NCBI GenBank assembly: GCA_905221605.1
Contig: CAJNDS010000491.1
Location: 744,001 to 808,000 of the forward strand
Direction of reading: 5' to 3'
Source: Symbiodinium natans
Lineage: Eukaryota > Sar > Dinophyceae > Suessiales > Symbiodiniaceae
Length of the DNA stretch: 64,000 bases
Part shown: positions 21,919 to 32,363 of the stretch, in pieces
Position numbering within the stretch: position 1 is the stretch's first letter
Layout of the letters: every line of letters starts with the position of its first letter
Program-made: the position numbers and the translations under genes
Notes under the pieces: generated by a model
The model's input: only the letters and a program-made list of their open reading frames with translations
Told to the model about the DNA's origin: nothing
Databases searched by the model: none

Positions 21919-22053
21919 ATGGCGGAAGAACAGCGCATCGAGCAGCTCGTCAGGGAGACGGTGGAGCGGCGCGCCGCGGCTGGTTTGCCTCACAAACCGC
22001 CGTCGAAGCTGCGGAAAGAGCTCCTGAGGGCGAGGCCTCGTTTCTTGGCCTAA
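21919..22053 (+). CDS. Small hypothetical ORF (44 aa) in the left arm
   Basis: ATG in GCCATGGCGG, directly after a pyrimidine-rich stretch, opens a 44-codon frame with protein-like composition: MAEEQRIEQLVRETVERRAA then a Lys/Arg-rich end (KLRKELLRARPRFLA). It could be a short protein or the first exon of a gene. The right arm carries it unchanged at 62149-62015 (minus). Function unknown. Confidence 0.35.
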   Translation: MAEEQRIEQLVRETVERRAAAGLPHKPPSKLRKELLRARPRFLA

Positions 22054-22780
22054 AATACAGCATGTGGTTCCTTTCAAGGGGTCCTTTAAAGGGCTACTAT
22101 AAGGGATCTATAAGGGTACTATACTATAGGGGGCCTTAATAATTAGAATGGGGTGTTGGGGTATATTATGTCGCAAACCATAATAAGGAACAGAACAACA
22201 CATCCAACACTCAAACGATGCATGTCGTCCCCTGCCCATCCATAAGGCACGCGCACAAACGTACAACATACAACAACCACAGTCCTGCCGCCTTCCATGT
22301 TCAAAAGCTGAGGAGACCGCGAGGTCACTGAATCTGCCCGGGTCCACGCTGGCGTGGGGGCTCCGCTTCCTGTGGGCGAGATCACAGACACTCTGCGCTT
22401 TTAGCAGGGTGTTTTGTGTGTACCTGGGACACGAAGCGAACTTCAAGACCTCTATGTTCGAAACCTGAAGCCAGCATCACAAACACCTTCCTTTTTTGGT
22501 CCTTCAGCACCGCAGCTCAGGATGAGATCCGGCATGCGAGCCTGGAGGTGGCTTGGTATTGATAAGTCTTGATCGGGTTGGGGTTGAAGTTTAGGGCCTA
22601 GCAGGTTGAGGAAACTTTGTAATAGACCCACCGGCCTATGTTGCCAGGCATCTGATGCGATGGAGTCCAGCAAGGAGTCTGCGCATAGCAAGGCTTTCTT
22701 TTACTATATGGTTTTCAGTTCGGTCTAAATGTCAATTGCCCTGTAACCCCAATGCCTGAGAGTATAAGGCCCTGGCGCTG

Positions 22781-22801
22781 CTGACGAGGCTGCCTCGTCA
22801 G
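22781..22801. repeat. CTGACGAGG-CTG-CCTCGTCAG hairpin
   Basis: Perfect 9-bp stem, 3-base loop. It shares the GAGG-N3-CCTC centre with the other hairpins, but the flanking stem is GAC/GTC. The partner is in the right arm near 61268-61288. Confidence 0.8.
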
Positions 22802-23319
22802 ACAGCTCCAGGAGACATCACCAGGAGGCCTCTCACAAAGCAATCCTGATACGTTTCTATGCGTGGGGCCATGATCAATACCTTAAACCTTAAACCCTAA
22901 GTTTCACTTCAGCTTCAGGCTGCCGCTTCTTCATCTGGAGCCGGAGGGCCCCTTGATGGCTATCCCAATGAAGCTGGACACCACGGTGAAGACTTTTCGG
23001 TGCCGGAGGAATGGCTCTCAGAAAGGAATCGTGTTTGATTTCTTTGTGTGGACCATGATCAATATCTGAGTTAAACCCCAAAAAACAAACACGACATGAC
23101 TTGCCGGATGAAGGTACAATCATGTCGCCCAATTCCAAAAATTTTCTTCTTGTCACCACTAGCGCCCGAGCCCACTCGATACAAGAACGGGATCATGCGC
23201 ATGCCCATCAAACTTCACTCCAAAACTTCAAGCAAACACCCCTCTTTGTTAAAAACGTGAGTCCCAGAAATGCCTGCAGCCGGGTTCCCGCTTAAGTCTA
23301 CAAATCACCGGTAAGCCCG

Positions 23320-23422
23320 CTCTTATAAAGCTTGACGCATTCATGATGCGCGCGCGCGCTCTTATAAAGCTTGACGCATTCATGATGCGCGCGCGCGCGC
23401 GCGCGCGCGCGCGCGCGCGCGC
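23320..23422. repeat. Duplicated 40-bp unit with (GC)n runs
   Basis: CTCTTATAAAGCTTGACGCA, then TTCATGATG and a GC run, is present twice in the left arm, with GC runs of about 11 and 36 bases. The right arm (60697-60765) has only one copy. This is a clear length difference between otherwise near-identical arms. Confidence 0.85.
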
Positions 23423-23642
23423 ATCCCTCACATGTGCTTTCTCATTGAAAGCACGGAAAAACAAGAGGGGAATATCGCTTTCGTAAAACAACGACCAACG
23501 AAAGCCAAATCTGTTTTTAAGGTTTTAACTCACTCTGATAGACGGGTCTACCCCGCTAAACCTTAAACCTTAAACCCTATAATCCCAGTTTTTCACTTCA
23601 GCTCCAGGCTGCCGCTACTGAAGCTCCGAGTCCGCATCCGCA

Positions 23643-24050
23643 GCCCGAGGCCACCACAGGGTTTTAAGTTTCTTGATTGAACGAGGGTTTAAAGGTGCAG
23701 GGTGAATCGTGGCAGTTTGCTAGAAGCATTCAGTGGTCCGTGCAAGATCACATTGTTGCAGGCGCGGGTCAGGCCGAAGCAGAAGCAGCGGCCAAGGCCA
23801 CGGCCTCCGAGTCCGCCTCCGAGGACTCCGCAACCCGAGGCCACCACAGGGTTATAAGTTTCCTTGATAGAACGAGGGTTTAAAGGTGCAGGGTGAACCG
23901 TGGCAGTTTGCTAGAAGCATTCAGGGGTCCGTGCAAGATCACATTGTTGCAGGCGCGGGTCATGCCGAAGAAGCGGCCAAGGCCATGGCCATCTGCGCCA
24001 TCTGCGCCATCTGCGCCATCTGCGCCTTCTGCGCCATCTGCGGCATCTGC
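23643..24050 (+). repeat. 190-bp diverged tandem duplication ending in a 9-bp array
   Basis: The unit starting CCCGAGGCCACCACAGGGTT occurs at 23643 and 23833. Both copies include CACATTGTTGCAG before GCGCGGGT, which resembles an AG|G splice acceptor. Downstream, copy 1 reads (frame after the AG) RVRPKQKQRPRPRP and copy 2 RVMPKKRPRPWPSAPSAP, so these may be duplicated exons of a basic, Pro/Ser-rich protein. From 23989 there are four CATCTGCGC, one CTTCTGCGC and two CATCTGCGG units; the right arm (60079-60147) has one unit fewer. Confidence 0.6.
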
Positions 24051-24987
24051 GGCACCTGTGCCCGAGGAGTCTTTCGACTTTTGGCATACAAAGCTTATGA
24101 TTATAGCCTTGGACCCCACCCTGCCAATTCCTAAGCCCTATAAGCCTGAAAACCCTACACCCGACCCGTTATGGTCCTTTTGCTCTAGCGCTGCCTAATC
24201 TTGGTTCCATTAAAACTCATGCAATCCTAGCATGTACAAGCACTTCCAACTGCGGGCCCGAATCAGCATAAATCTTTTTGGTCCAGGAGTTTGCATATTA
24301 GGGTGAAGAAGCGATTATTGTTTCTCACTACATGGCCTGAGGATGCCGACGCCGACCGCTGGGCAGGCAATGATCAGAGGGTGCCAGCCAGCGCAGCTCA
24401 GCTACTATAACTTAACATAACATGTTTGTTTTTTGTGTCGGTGTCAAAGACCTATGGAAGTGAGGTCAGGACACAAACCTAAACTTTTGGCTGGGGCTTA
24501 TGTGTGGGATATCCCAAATGACTCAGGAGATCACCCCAAACATCTACGTTGGCACGGAGAGAGACACCCAGGGTTTTGACCTTCGGGTTCGCTGCTTGCC
24601 AACTTCCGAGAAAGGCACCCTCCAACTGCTGCTTGGGCCTTGATATTATAAATATATTTTTTTGTCGGCTAGTTTTGAGTTGATTATGGGAGGGTGTGAA
24701 GTGCTGGGCGACTCACCGTCTCAGGAACATAGGGCACAAGCCGTCGTTCCAGGCTGCCTGGCGCTCTGTGCCGCTCTTCTAAGGTGGCAGTCTGTCTCTG
24801 TCAGTTTCTAGCTTAAGCCTTAGACTGCGGTTGCCTCTTTCTCGGAGTGACGCCATTGTAGCCCCCCCAGGACAGTGATATCACATATAACACCTTTAAA
24901 AAATCAACCTAATAATAAGGTACAGATGTCCCTCTGGGTTGCATTATGCTTAGGCAACATTGGGCTTTTGCTTCATGAGGGTTCGGT

Positions 24988-25012
24988 GGGGGGGGGGGGG
25001 GGGGGGCGGGGG
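24988..25012 (+). repeat. Poly-G tract (left arm)
   Basis: Nineteen G, one C, then five G. The right-arm partner at 59105-59146 is 42 uninterrupted C. The tract sits immediately beside the TGCCACTGAGG hairpin. Confidence 0.85.
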
Positions 25013-25020
25013 AGGAAGCA

Positions 25021-25125
25021 TGCCACTGAGGTGTGCCTCAGTGGCAGCTTCTTCTGACTAGGTAACCTTTAACCTTATTGTGTAGAAGCATGCCACTGAG
25101 GTGTGCCTCAGTCTGCCTCAGTGGC
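25021..25125. repeat. TGCCACTGAGG-TGTG-CCTCAGTGGCA hairpins
   Basis: A perfect 11-bp stem with TGTG loop at 25021-25046. A second copy at 25090-25124 has its 3' half duplicated (CCTCAGTCTGCCTCAGTGGC). Each is followed by TTATTCTGA/TTCTTCTGA and CTAGGTAACC/GTAGGTAACC. Right-arm partners lie at 58994-59100. Confidence 0.85.
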
Positions 25126-26008
25126 GCTTTATTCTGAGTAGGTAACCTTTAACTTCAACTTGTTGGGTAGCGTGTACCAGGGTCCCTAACATTGAGAACT
25201 CAGGTTCAGAGAGGTTCGTCGCGTGGAACAGCGCGGCGGGAAGGTGCTTTTCTTTTGCGTCGCCGGCAAGCACCGGAGCGCCCTGGCTGCCACGCTCTAC
25301 CTCTCCATGGCACACCAGGCAGGGTGAGGAGTTTCACGGAGTGTCGTTTGCGCATGGGGAATTTTATTGGACTTCGTGTGTCATATCTCAAGAAAATCGC
25401 AGCAGGCTTTGGGGTTGAAGGTTTAGGGTTCTTAGTCCACGCAACACAGCGTGAAGAAGCGATGTTCTTGTCTGCCAGATGTCGGCTTGGCGAGCAGAAG
25501 AGCTGGTCGCTCGCGCCCGGCCCAGTGCAGAGAACCTCTAGAGTCTGTTCAGTACCACTTTCTTTCGTTTGTCATTAAGTCTCCATAGTAGGTTTCCTCA
25601 GTTTCTGTCCCAAGATGGTTGGATGAAATCACTTACCAAGGGTCTGGCGGATGTATAGGAAGGCCTATGCGTGGGACATCTTGCAGTGCTCTCTGTGAGG
25701 AAAAGAGCTGCCAGAACTTATGCTCAGGGAGGCAAGGGGTTAAGGTTCGGGGTTGAGGGTTTAATCAACCTTACGTCATGGGTGTAGCGTTCCGTTCCGG
25801 AAATTTTTCGGGACTCCCATGCAGAAATCACATGCTCAAGCCATGCTCTCAAATCTCCCACAACCCCAAGCCCCGAACCCTAAGCCGAACCCTCGCCCTG
25901 AACCAAAACCCCGTCAACCCTAAGCCCAAGCCCTTACCCTCGACCCGAAACCATCCCAAGCCCCTCAACCCCAAGCCATAAACCCTTTGAGCCCGATCTA
26001 CTCAGCAA

Positions 26009-26141
26009 GGAACTGGCCCTCGGTTCCAGTTCCTGAGCTTAGGGTTTAATGTGGTTTTGTTAGCTGTGTAGTCTAAGGGTAAAGGTTTTGGCTTGGGTTT
26101 AGGCAAGGAACTGGCACCGAGGTGTCCTCGGTTCCAGTTCC
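26009..26141 (+). repeat. Two hairpin-satellite copies, one with a deleted stem
   Basis: The copy at 26107-26141 is full. The copy at 26009-26034 reads GGAACTGGCCCTCGGTTCCA, having lost about 9 bases including one half of the central stem. The partner pair is at 57974-58008 and 58081-58106. Confidence 0.85.
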
Positions 26142-26889
26142 TGAGCTTAGGGTTTAATGTGGGCTAGCTTGTGGTTTCAGCTAGTTAGGTTCAAGGTCAA
26201 ACCCTCAACCCCCAACCCTAACCCCTAGACCCCTAAGGGCTACAACTCAACCTCTTGCCAAAGAACTGACTGGCATCATTCTCGCTCTTTCTGTACTGAA
26301 TGAATGACCAATCAGGTCAAGCCTCCTTGACGCCATCTTCGCCGCCGTGAGCCCAGCCCTGCAATGGGCATTCAGTGCTTATGGATGCAGATTTCATGCA
26401 TTTCCGGAGTCGGGTTGTGTGAAAGGACCACAGCGATCAGGGTCTCCAACAATGGTGCATGCATGTTGTGGGCTTCATTCATACGGAACCTGGGAGTAGC
26501 CAGGAATAATTAATAGCAATTTTCCTTTCGTGGCGCAAGGCATTTCACGACTGGACAGACCCCAAAAACACTCCGGCCCTAGACCTAACCTCCTGACCTG
26601 CGACCTTCCAGACAGCAGGCTCTGGTTAGCAGCAGAAGAGCAAGCATGATCCAAACCAAAACTTGCGAACCTGAAACGTCCAAATCCTTGCTGCGGCACC
26701 TCACCAACAGCAGCCTCACCAACAGCAGCTCAGGTGATGAACCAACGCTTCGGCTCCAGATCTTGGCAACAGCCAGGCTAGGGGCGACAACAAGGCAAGG
26801 ATGGTTTCGACGGAAACTTTTCGAGTTCCGAAGGAAATTTTTGCAGTTCGCTCAGGACCCATTAAAGATAACAAGCACCAGCTTCACTT

Positions 26890-27093
26890 CTTAGTCTTGA
26901 CAAGGGAGTTCGCTCGGGCTCTGGGGAGTTCGCGGACAGGGCTTGGGAGTCCTCTGACCGGTTTGGGGAGTTTTCTCGGGCGCTGTGGGAGTCCTCTCGG
27001 GGGTTGTGGGAGCGCGCCTACCGATCAGTAAGCGTACTCTCCTTCTTCGATCAGTAAGCGTACTCTCCTTCTTATGTCGATTGCTGCTTGGCG
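26890..27093 (+). repeat. Inner edge of left arm: degenerate 20-bp repeat and GATCAGTAAGCG tandem units
   Basis: 26905-27015 holds five or six degenerate units of the form GGGAGTTCGCTCGGGCTCTG. From 27024, GATCAGTAAGCGTACTCTCC-TTCTT occurs twice, the second followed by ATGTCGATTGCTGCTTG. A third GCGTACTCTCCTTCTT starts at 27091, straddling the point where arm homology ends. Confidence 0.8.
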
Positions 27094-27189
27094 TACTCTC
27101 CTTCTTCTGTTGATGATAGCCTTTCATGCAACAAGCTCTTTCATCTTCGACATGAGCGGATCCAGCTAGGACGCACTCGGGCCCGAGCA

Positions 27190-28097
27190 ATGCCATCGAA
27201 AAGGAAAGGCGCACCTGCAGGGCCAGCGAGAGGCAGCAAAGGAGGCAAGGCAAAGAAGAAGCCAGCAAACAAGAAGAGAGGAAAAGCAGAGCCTCTTCTT
27301 GGGGCAGGGTGGGCAGCCTTTCTTCAGCATCTTGCAAAAACCGGGCCCACTTGGGCACTAATTGCGCTCTCTCTGGCACACATGTTATGCTGCCGCATAT
27401 CAGAAGTACTACGGCTGCAGCTTCAAGACATCAACTGGGAGGACAAGAAGATTCGGGTTCGAGAGCTCAAAGGTCACGCAGAAATGATGAAGCCCTTATC
27501 CCAAGCCGCAGTCTTGTTCCTGGAGAAGCTCAAAGCTGAAGGTGGTCGCAAGATTTCTCGCACGAGGATGTGGGGCAGCAGAGGTTTGGTGACTTTCATG
27601 GATTGGTGGGTCTTTCCGCGCACCGCCGAGGGCTATTTGTTTCCGGCTTCACGCAAGGACTCTCAGACACCTCATCGGAACAAAGCGACTTGGCAAATAT
27701 CAAGGTACTCAGAGTATTTGCCCGATCCTAATAACAGTCCTTTAGGTCTTATCACAGAAACCTGAACATGCATCAGTTTCACAGATCCTGTTCCTGAAGT
27801 GTTCTAGCCAAGGACGCCATGGCAAAGGCCATCAGGACAAGCCGAAAGTCTTTCGTGCCTCCGCCAGCAGCTGGTGCCATTCAAGTATCAAAGATACGCA
27901 GTCACAGTGCGCGACACCGATGCATCAACGACCTTAAGCAAAGCCACACATCAACATCTACAGCGATGCGCTTCTCGAGAATTCGGTCTTCACAGGTATT
28001 CAACGGGTACGGTCAACAATCAGACGACCAGATTGCAGAGGCCTTGGCAGCTGACCAAGGACTTCAAGAACTCTGGCTAGATCTTTACTCGTCGTGA
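27190..28097 (+). CDS. Tyrosine recombinase (phage-integrase fold), two exons
   Basis: Exon 1 runs from about 27190 (MPSKRKGAPAG; upstream ATG at 27088 also in frame) to 27704, exon 2 from 27800 to 28097. The intron is GT...AG and phase 2 matches. After a Lys/Arg/Gly-rich leader, CRISEVLRLQLQDINWEDKK carries the first catalytic Arg, and RELKGHAEMMKPL resembles the strand with the catalytic Lys. In exon 2, IRSHSARHR supplies the His-x-x-Arg box, and the Tyr in VFNGYGQQSD is the likely nucleophile. A separate N-terminal SAM-like core-binding domain is missing or replaced by the basic leader. The family cuts and rejoins DNA site-specifically and includes phage integrases, FLP, Cryptons and Starship captains. 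The gene starts within 100 bases of the inverted-repeat breakpoint and reads into the core. A second conserved His/Trp is not evident, so activity is uncertain. Confidence 0.75.
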
Positions 28098-28099
28098 GA

Positions 28100-28850
28100 A
28101 GCCGCGCAGAAGATGCCTTGTCCAAAGGCGGACTCTCGGACCTGATGCTCAGCGTCCAGCCAAAAGGTCGGTCATGCATCGGTGTCCAGCAGTCTGAGTG
28201 TGTACCTGGCCAGCAAGGCTCATATGCCCAGGATTAGGACCTTGCACTGAATTGAGACAGGAACTTAGTAGCTACTACTAGTACTCAACCGGCTTCCTAT
28301 TTTGCTCATAGCTTTAAGGCCCACAGTGTAAACCTCCCGCCGCTCCTTCTTGCATAAAGGGCTCCAAGGATCCATGTTTGCGCTATCCGACGACCAAACC
28401 GGATCTTGACAGACAAGCGCCAATTCGCTTAACCCTAATTTGTAAAGTGTCTGAACGATTCTGGAGGGATTTCGGGGTCGGAGCCTTCCGGGTATGATCC
28501 TCAAGCGCGAATTTCAAAGAACAGCAGCTCCTCAATATGGTTTTTGAATCCGCATGAAGCAGATCTCCAGAACGGACTGCCGTCATGGCACACCCCAAAC
28601 CGAAACATAGCTCTATGTATAGGGGCTCTACAATGCTTGCCCCAATCCCCAAACCGTGACACCGAAAGGTGCGCAGACCTGGCGCCGCTGGTTTCATCCT
28701 GTGGTCCAGCCATTCAAGGTCCTTGGCATGGGATTAAGCGGTCGATCAGGGAAGTTTCTAAGGTTTTGATTAAGTGAGGGGGCCCAAGACTCTGGTTTCA
28801 GTGCTCGAAGAGACATGCCAGTAAGTGAGGGTTCTTGATTACAAAAAGGT
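28100..28850. other. No supported gene
   Basis: Between the recombinase and the 145-bp tandem repeat I find only short frames on both strands without domains or convincing exon structure. Confidence 0.6.
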
Positions 28851-29785
28851 TGCCTTCTTGGGCTTTTGGGTTACGACTTGCATCAACGGCCCATGGCCCT
28901 GGCAACTTGTGTATGTTCGCAGGAAAGCTCGGCGGAATGCTTGTTTTCCACACAAGCACCAAAACGCAACCAGTTGCGATTTGAAGGGCTCCTCACAAAA
29001 CCATGACCCCAACAGAAACCACACCTTAGGTTGGGCTCAGTGGTGGCATGAACTTGTGTATGTTCGCAGGAAAGCTCGGCGGAATGCTTGTTTTCCACAC
29101 AAGCACCAAAACGCAACCAGTTGCGATTTCAAGGGTTCCTCACAAAACCATGATTTCAACAGAAACACCAGCTTAGTATTTGGGTTCCGTGGCTGCATGA
29201 AATTCTGTATGTTCGCAGGAAAGCTCCGCAGAATGGTTGTTTTCCGTACAAGCACCAACACGCAACCGGTTGCGATTTGAAGCGTTCCTCACAAAACCAT
29301 TGATTTCACCAAAAACACCACCTTCGCATGCGTTGTATTGTGACATGGAGTATGCTCGCAGGAAAGCTCCACAGAATGTTTCTTCTCCGCACAAGCACCA
29401 AAACGCAACCACCTGCGATTTCAAGGGTACTTTTCCTCAGACACCATGAAACACCACCTTTGTATTTTGGTTCAGGGGTTGCATGAACTTGTGTGTATTT
29501 TTGCTGGAAATCTCTGCCGAATGCTTGTTTTTCCACAAGCACTAAAATGACACTAGTTGCGATTTGAAGGGCTCCTCAGAAAACCATGATTTCAAGAGAA
29601 ACACCACCTTCGTATGAGTTGTGGACTTGTGTGTGCTCGTAGGAAGTATCCACACAATGCTTGTTTTCCACAAACACCAAAACGCAACCCATTGCGATTT
29701 GAAGGGCTCCTCAGAAAATCATGATTTCAACAGAAACACCACCTTTGTATTTGGGTTCAGTGGTTGCACGTGCCCGAGCTTTGAT
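28850..29785 (+). repeat. Tandem repeat cluster, about 145-bp unit, six copies
   Basis: CGCAACCAGTTGCGATTTGA or variants occur at about 28965, 29112, 29261, 29404, 29549 and 29682 (spacing 147, 149, 143, 145, 133). Each is preceded by TTTTCCACACAAGCACCAAA and followed by TCCTCACAAAACCATGAT, then AGAAACACCACCTT. CGCAAC-CA-GTTGCG is a small inverted repeat, perfect in copies 1 and 2, CGCAACCGGTTGCG in copy 3, and degraded in 4-6. Confidence 0.9.
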
Positions 29786-29989
29786 AACCCAACAAGTTGG
29801 GGATACTCAACCTGTAAACCCTGAATCCTGAATGCTAAACCCACCCATGTGCAAAGCTTGAATATAGTTCCGCCAAAACTATACTTCATGTTCGCTCTAT
29901 CAGTATACTTTTTCCCTGAAACAACTGCCTGCGCCCTCGGCCAGGCCTATGGTGTCAACGTGTTGTGGTCGAGGGCGGCGAGGCGCACC

Positions 29990-30100
29990 TAGGATTTAGG
30001 GTTTCGGGTTTAGGGGTATAGTGTTTAGGGTCTATGGGTTTAGGGTCTAGGGCCTAGGGTCTATGGGTTTCGGGTTTCGGCAAAGAGTTTAGGGAGTAGG
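29990..30100 (+). repeat. Degenerate TTTAGGG block
   Basis: GATTTAGGGTTTCGGGTTTA and variants with TCTATGGG/TCTAGGG units. The rest of 29785-30515 shows no convincing gene. Confidence 0.8.
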
Positions 30101-30514
30101 GTCTTTGTTGTCGGAAGCCAGCAAAAGTTTTGAGCAGATGGGTCTTTGCGATTTATGGCTTATTCAAACTGTCCTTCAATCTGGGTGTGGGGTTTAGGTG
30201 CATTTCGGGGCTTCCAGTCTGCTCAAACGCAACAACATAGTACTATTTACTATTTAGACTTATATTGGAGGATGGAGGGTGGCAGCAGGGACGGAGGGCG
30301 TTGGGGGGGTGAGCGTAGGGCACGGACATGAAAACGTCCTTACACGCGTTTCTCCAGCGAAGCAGCAGCATCAGCATAGTGAAAAGGCTCGTGTGGCCCT
30401 CTCGCACGCTGAGTCACCCCAAACTTTGTGTATTTCTTACGAAGTGCTACCGCAGCGGTTCTAAAGAGCTGCTTCCATAGTTGTTCCCACGCTGCTTTTT
30501 TGGCTGGCGCAGCC

Positions 30515-31345
30515 TTAGTCCCCCAATACCCCAGCTCCCATGCTATTCATGAGGTTCGCGAATTTGCATTCAGCGCGGATCACCTGGTGCTTGTTCAAGT
30601 TTTTCTGTCGCACCACCAAGATTCGAAGCTTCTCGATCGCAGTCCGCCGGAGCTTGGCAGAGAGTGCCATCGCGACGAACTCCATGGCAGCAACAGCTTC
30701 GGCGCAGAACTCCGGCGGCCTTGCGCCTGCGGCCTTGAGACCGTCAAGCAAAGCATGGGCCTGGGAAAACAGGGAGTGCAACTCCCCGAGCTGGACAAAA
30801 CCTCTCATCCACAGAAAATCTTGAAACAGCGCTTCGTGGTACTGGCCGAAAATAGTCGCCGCTGCTGTCGACGATGTGCTGGTCTCCTCTCCCGACGGCG
30901 GTGATCCCGCGACCGTCTCATCGCTCTTCTTCTTGCTGTTTTTCTTTTGGGAAATCCAGCGGCGTCTATTTTCAGGTATGCTTTCTGCTCTGGTCTTCTT
31001 GTAAAGACGGAATCGAGGAACATGGCGGTTGTGGCCTCCCCGCCCTCCCCCGGGCTTGCAACAGACTCGGCTCCTGCTGTAGGTTGGTCGTCCGCATGCC
31101 AAGCACGCCCACGGCATTGCAACAAGCTTGCAATGTTAGGGGTTTAGGGTTTTAAAGCCTTCCGTGATGTAATGCCAAGGCACTTCCGGCTTGACAATGA
31201 CTATATTTTCTTTTGTGACCCACACTTTCTTCAATTCGAAACCGATGCCTTGGGCCAGAGCAGCTGGGGGCATTGAAACACTCATGTCAAACTTGGCCGG
31301 ATGGTCATGGATGACGCAAGGGGGCTTGGATCTCAGCGCCTGCAC
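30515..31345 (-). CDS. Unknown minus-strand gene, two or three exons
   Basis: Upstream block 31335-31160: after a GGTGCAG acceptor, a conserved-looking segment (PPCVIHDHPAKFDMSVSMPP, VWVTKENIVIVKPEVPWHY). Next comes a very short intron carrying CCCTAAACCCCTAAC, then a middle block (AESVASPGEGGEATTAMFL) to about 30990. The last block, 30950-30515, is KNSKKKSDETVAGS followed by a helical region (FVQLGELHSLFSQAHALLDG; EKLRILVVRQKNLNKHQVI). The stop is at 30515. No known domain recognised. Exon edges in the middle are approximate. Confidence 0.5.
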
Positions 31346-31399
31346 CTGCGCCTAGGGTTTCTCAAGGTCTTCTGCAAGTGTTCTACAGTATTATGGCCA

Positions 31400-32360
31400 T
31401 TATTGCATGACAGAGTCTTATACTGAATGCGCCAATATGGTAGTGTTATGGTACTGTACAATAGAGTGAAGGGCGGCCTTCCATGGATGAGCTACTGCGT
31501 CGACGTCTGCTTTACCAAGAAAGAACAGAGGCCCCAGCAGTGAACTGTGTAGAGTGCCAGACGACCCCCCCAGCGTAGAACACCGCAAAAGTTGTTAGGT
31601 GGCCTTCATAGGGTTTTAGGGTTTATAGGGTGCAAGACCACGCCCGGGACAGGTCCCAGCCTGCACAGCCCCTCCCCCCCTTCGACCGTCAGACCCGCGA
31701 TGCTAAGTATAGCTTCGAGCTATAGGACAAAGCGTAAGAATTCTGCAGAGAGAGGAAATCTGGCACCGACAGCGTGTGAGGCGATTGACCTCAATCTCAG
31801 GTCCTCGCTTCGCCCAGCGAGTTCTGTTGGTGTGGCCTGCGGCAGCAGAAGAGCTAGCTTTTTGGACATTGACTTTGAAAGTCTATTATCCTGCGATGCA
31901 CAAGACTACTACACGGACAAGCCGGATCAAGAAAGTGCGACACATTTTGCTTGTTGGCGCTCGGTGCTGTGCTCGCTCCCACAGGGGAGCGGGTGGGCAG
32001 CCAGCCGCCTATGGCCGCTTATGCAAAACTCCTACACATCAAAACTGCTGTAGCTAGCGAATGGCATCATCTTTCGCATCATGGCAACACCTGCTCGTTC
32101 TTGCGAGCGGCCATGAAAGATGCGCGTTCGGGGCACTCCATCCAAGCCTTGCAAGCCTGACGGTGAACTTCCATACCGGTGTGGTTAGCCGCAAGCTCCC
32201 CATGCTCCGTCTTCCAGGCATTGATAAAGTCAGCCTTATGCATCGGAGAAACTGATGGCCGCTAGACGACTTATGGATTGATTTAGGAAATTGCAGAGAA
32301 GCACAAATGAGATTTTGCAGTAACGACGAAGAGTAAGTAAACAAATCCATATTTGCATCG
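31400..32360 (+). other. Possible plus-strand exons, weak
   Basis: Frames at 31776-32057 (LAFWTLTLKVYYPAMHKTT) and 31951-32160 (AAYAKLLHIKTAVASEWHHL) look protein-like in part, but I could not join them with confident splice sites. They oppose the neighbouring minus-strand genes. No other gene seen here. Confidence 0.25.
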
Positions 32361-32363
32361 CAC

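Larger units (their letters stand above)
20061..27093. repeat. Left arm of giant inverted repeat
   Basis: Base 20061 matches the reverse complement of the last base of the window, and correspondence continues to 27093 (matching 57005). Predicted peptides along the arms are identical or differ by single residues. Differences seen include single substitutions, one- or two-base indels, one 9-bp unit at 23990, an about 40-bp duplication at 23320-23386, and homopolymer length near 24988. The outer end is not visible, because the right partner runs off the window. Content is repeats and short ORFs only; I see no long conserved gene inside the arm. Confidence 0.95.

Noticed and set aside
26475-26894. 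Arm ORFs of 74-82 codons at 26475-26699 and 26646-26894 as genes because they are conserved in both arms
   Set aside because: Conservation comes from recent duplication of the whole arm; the frames overlap on opposite strands without domain evidence.
27705-27812. Recombinase intron excised between the CAAGG direct repeats (27701 and 27809)
   Set aside because: Excision there leaves exon 2 in the wrong frame; the GT...AG intron 27705-27799 keeps the HSARHR frame.
28850-29785. CRISPR-like array or gene family from the repeated 60-150 codon frames
   Set aside because: The frames come from the 145-bp satellite, shift between copies, and contain stops.
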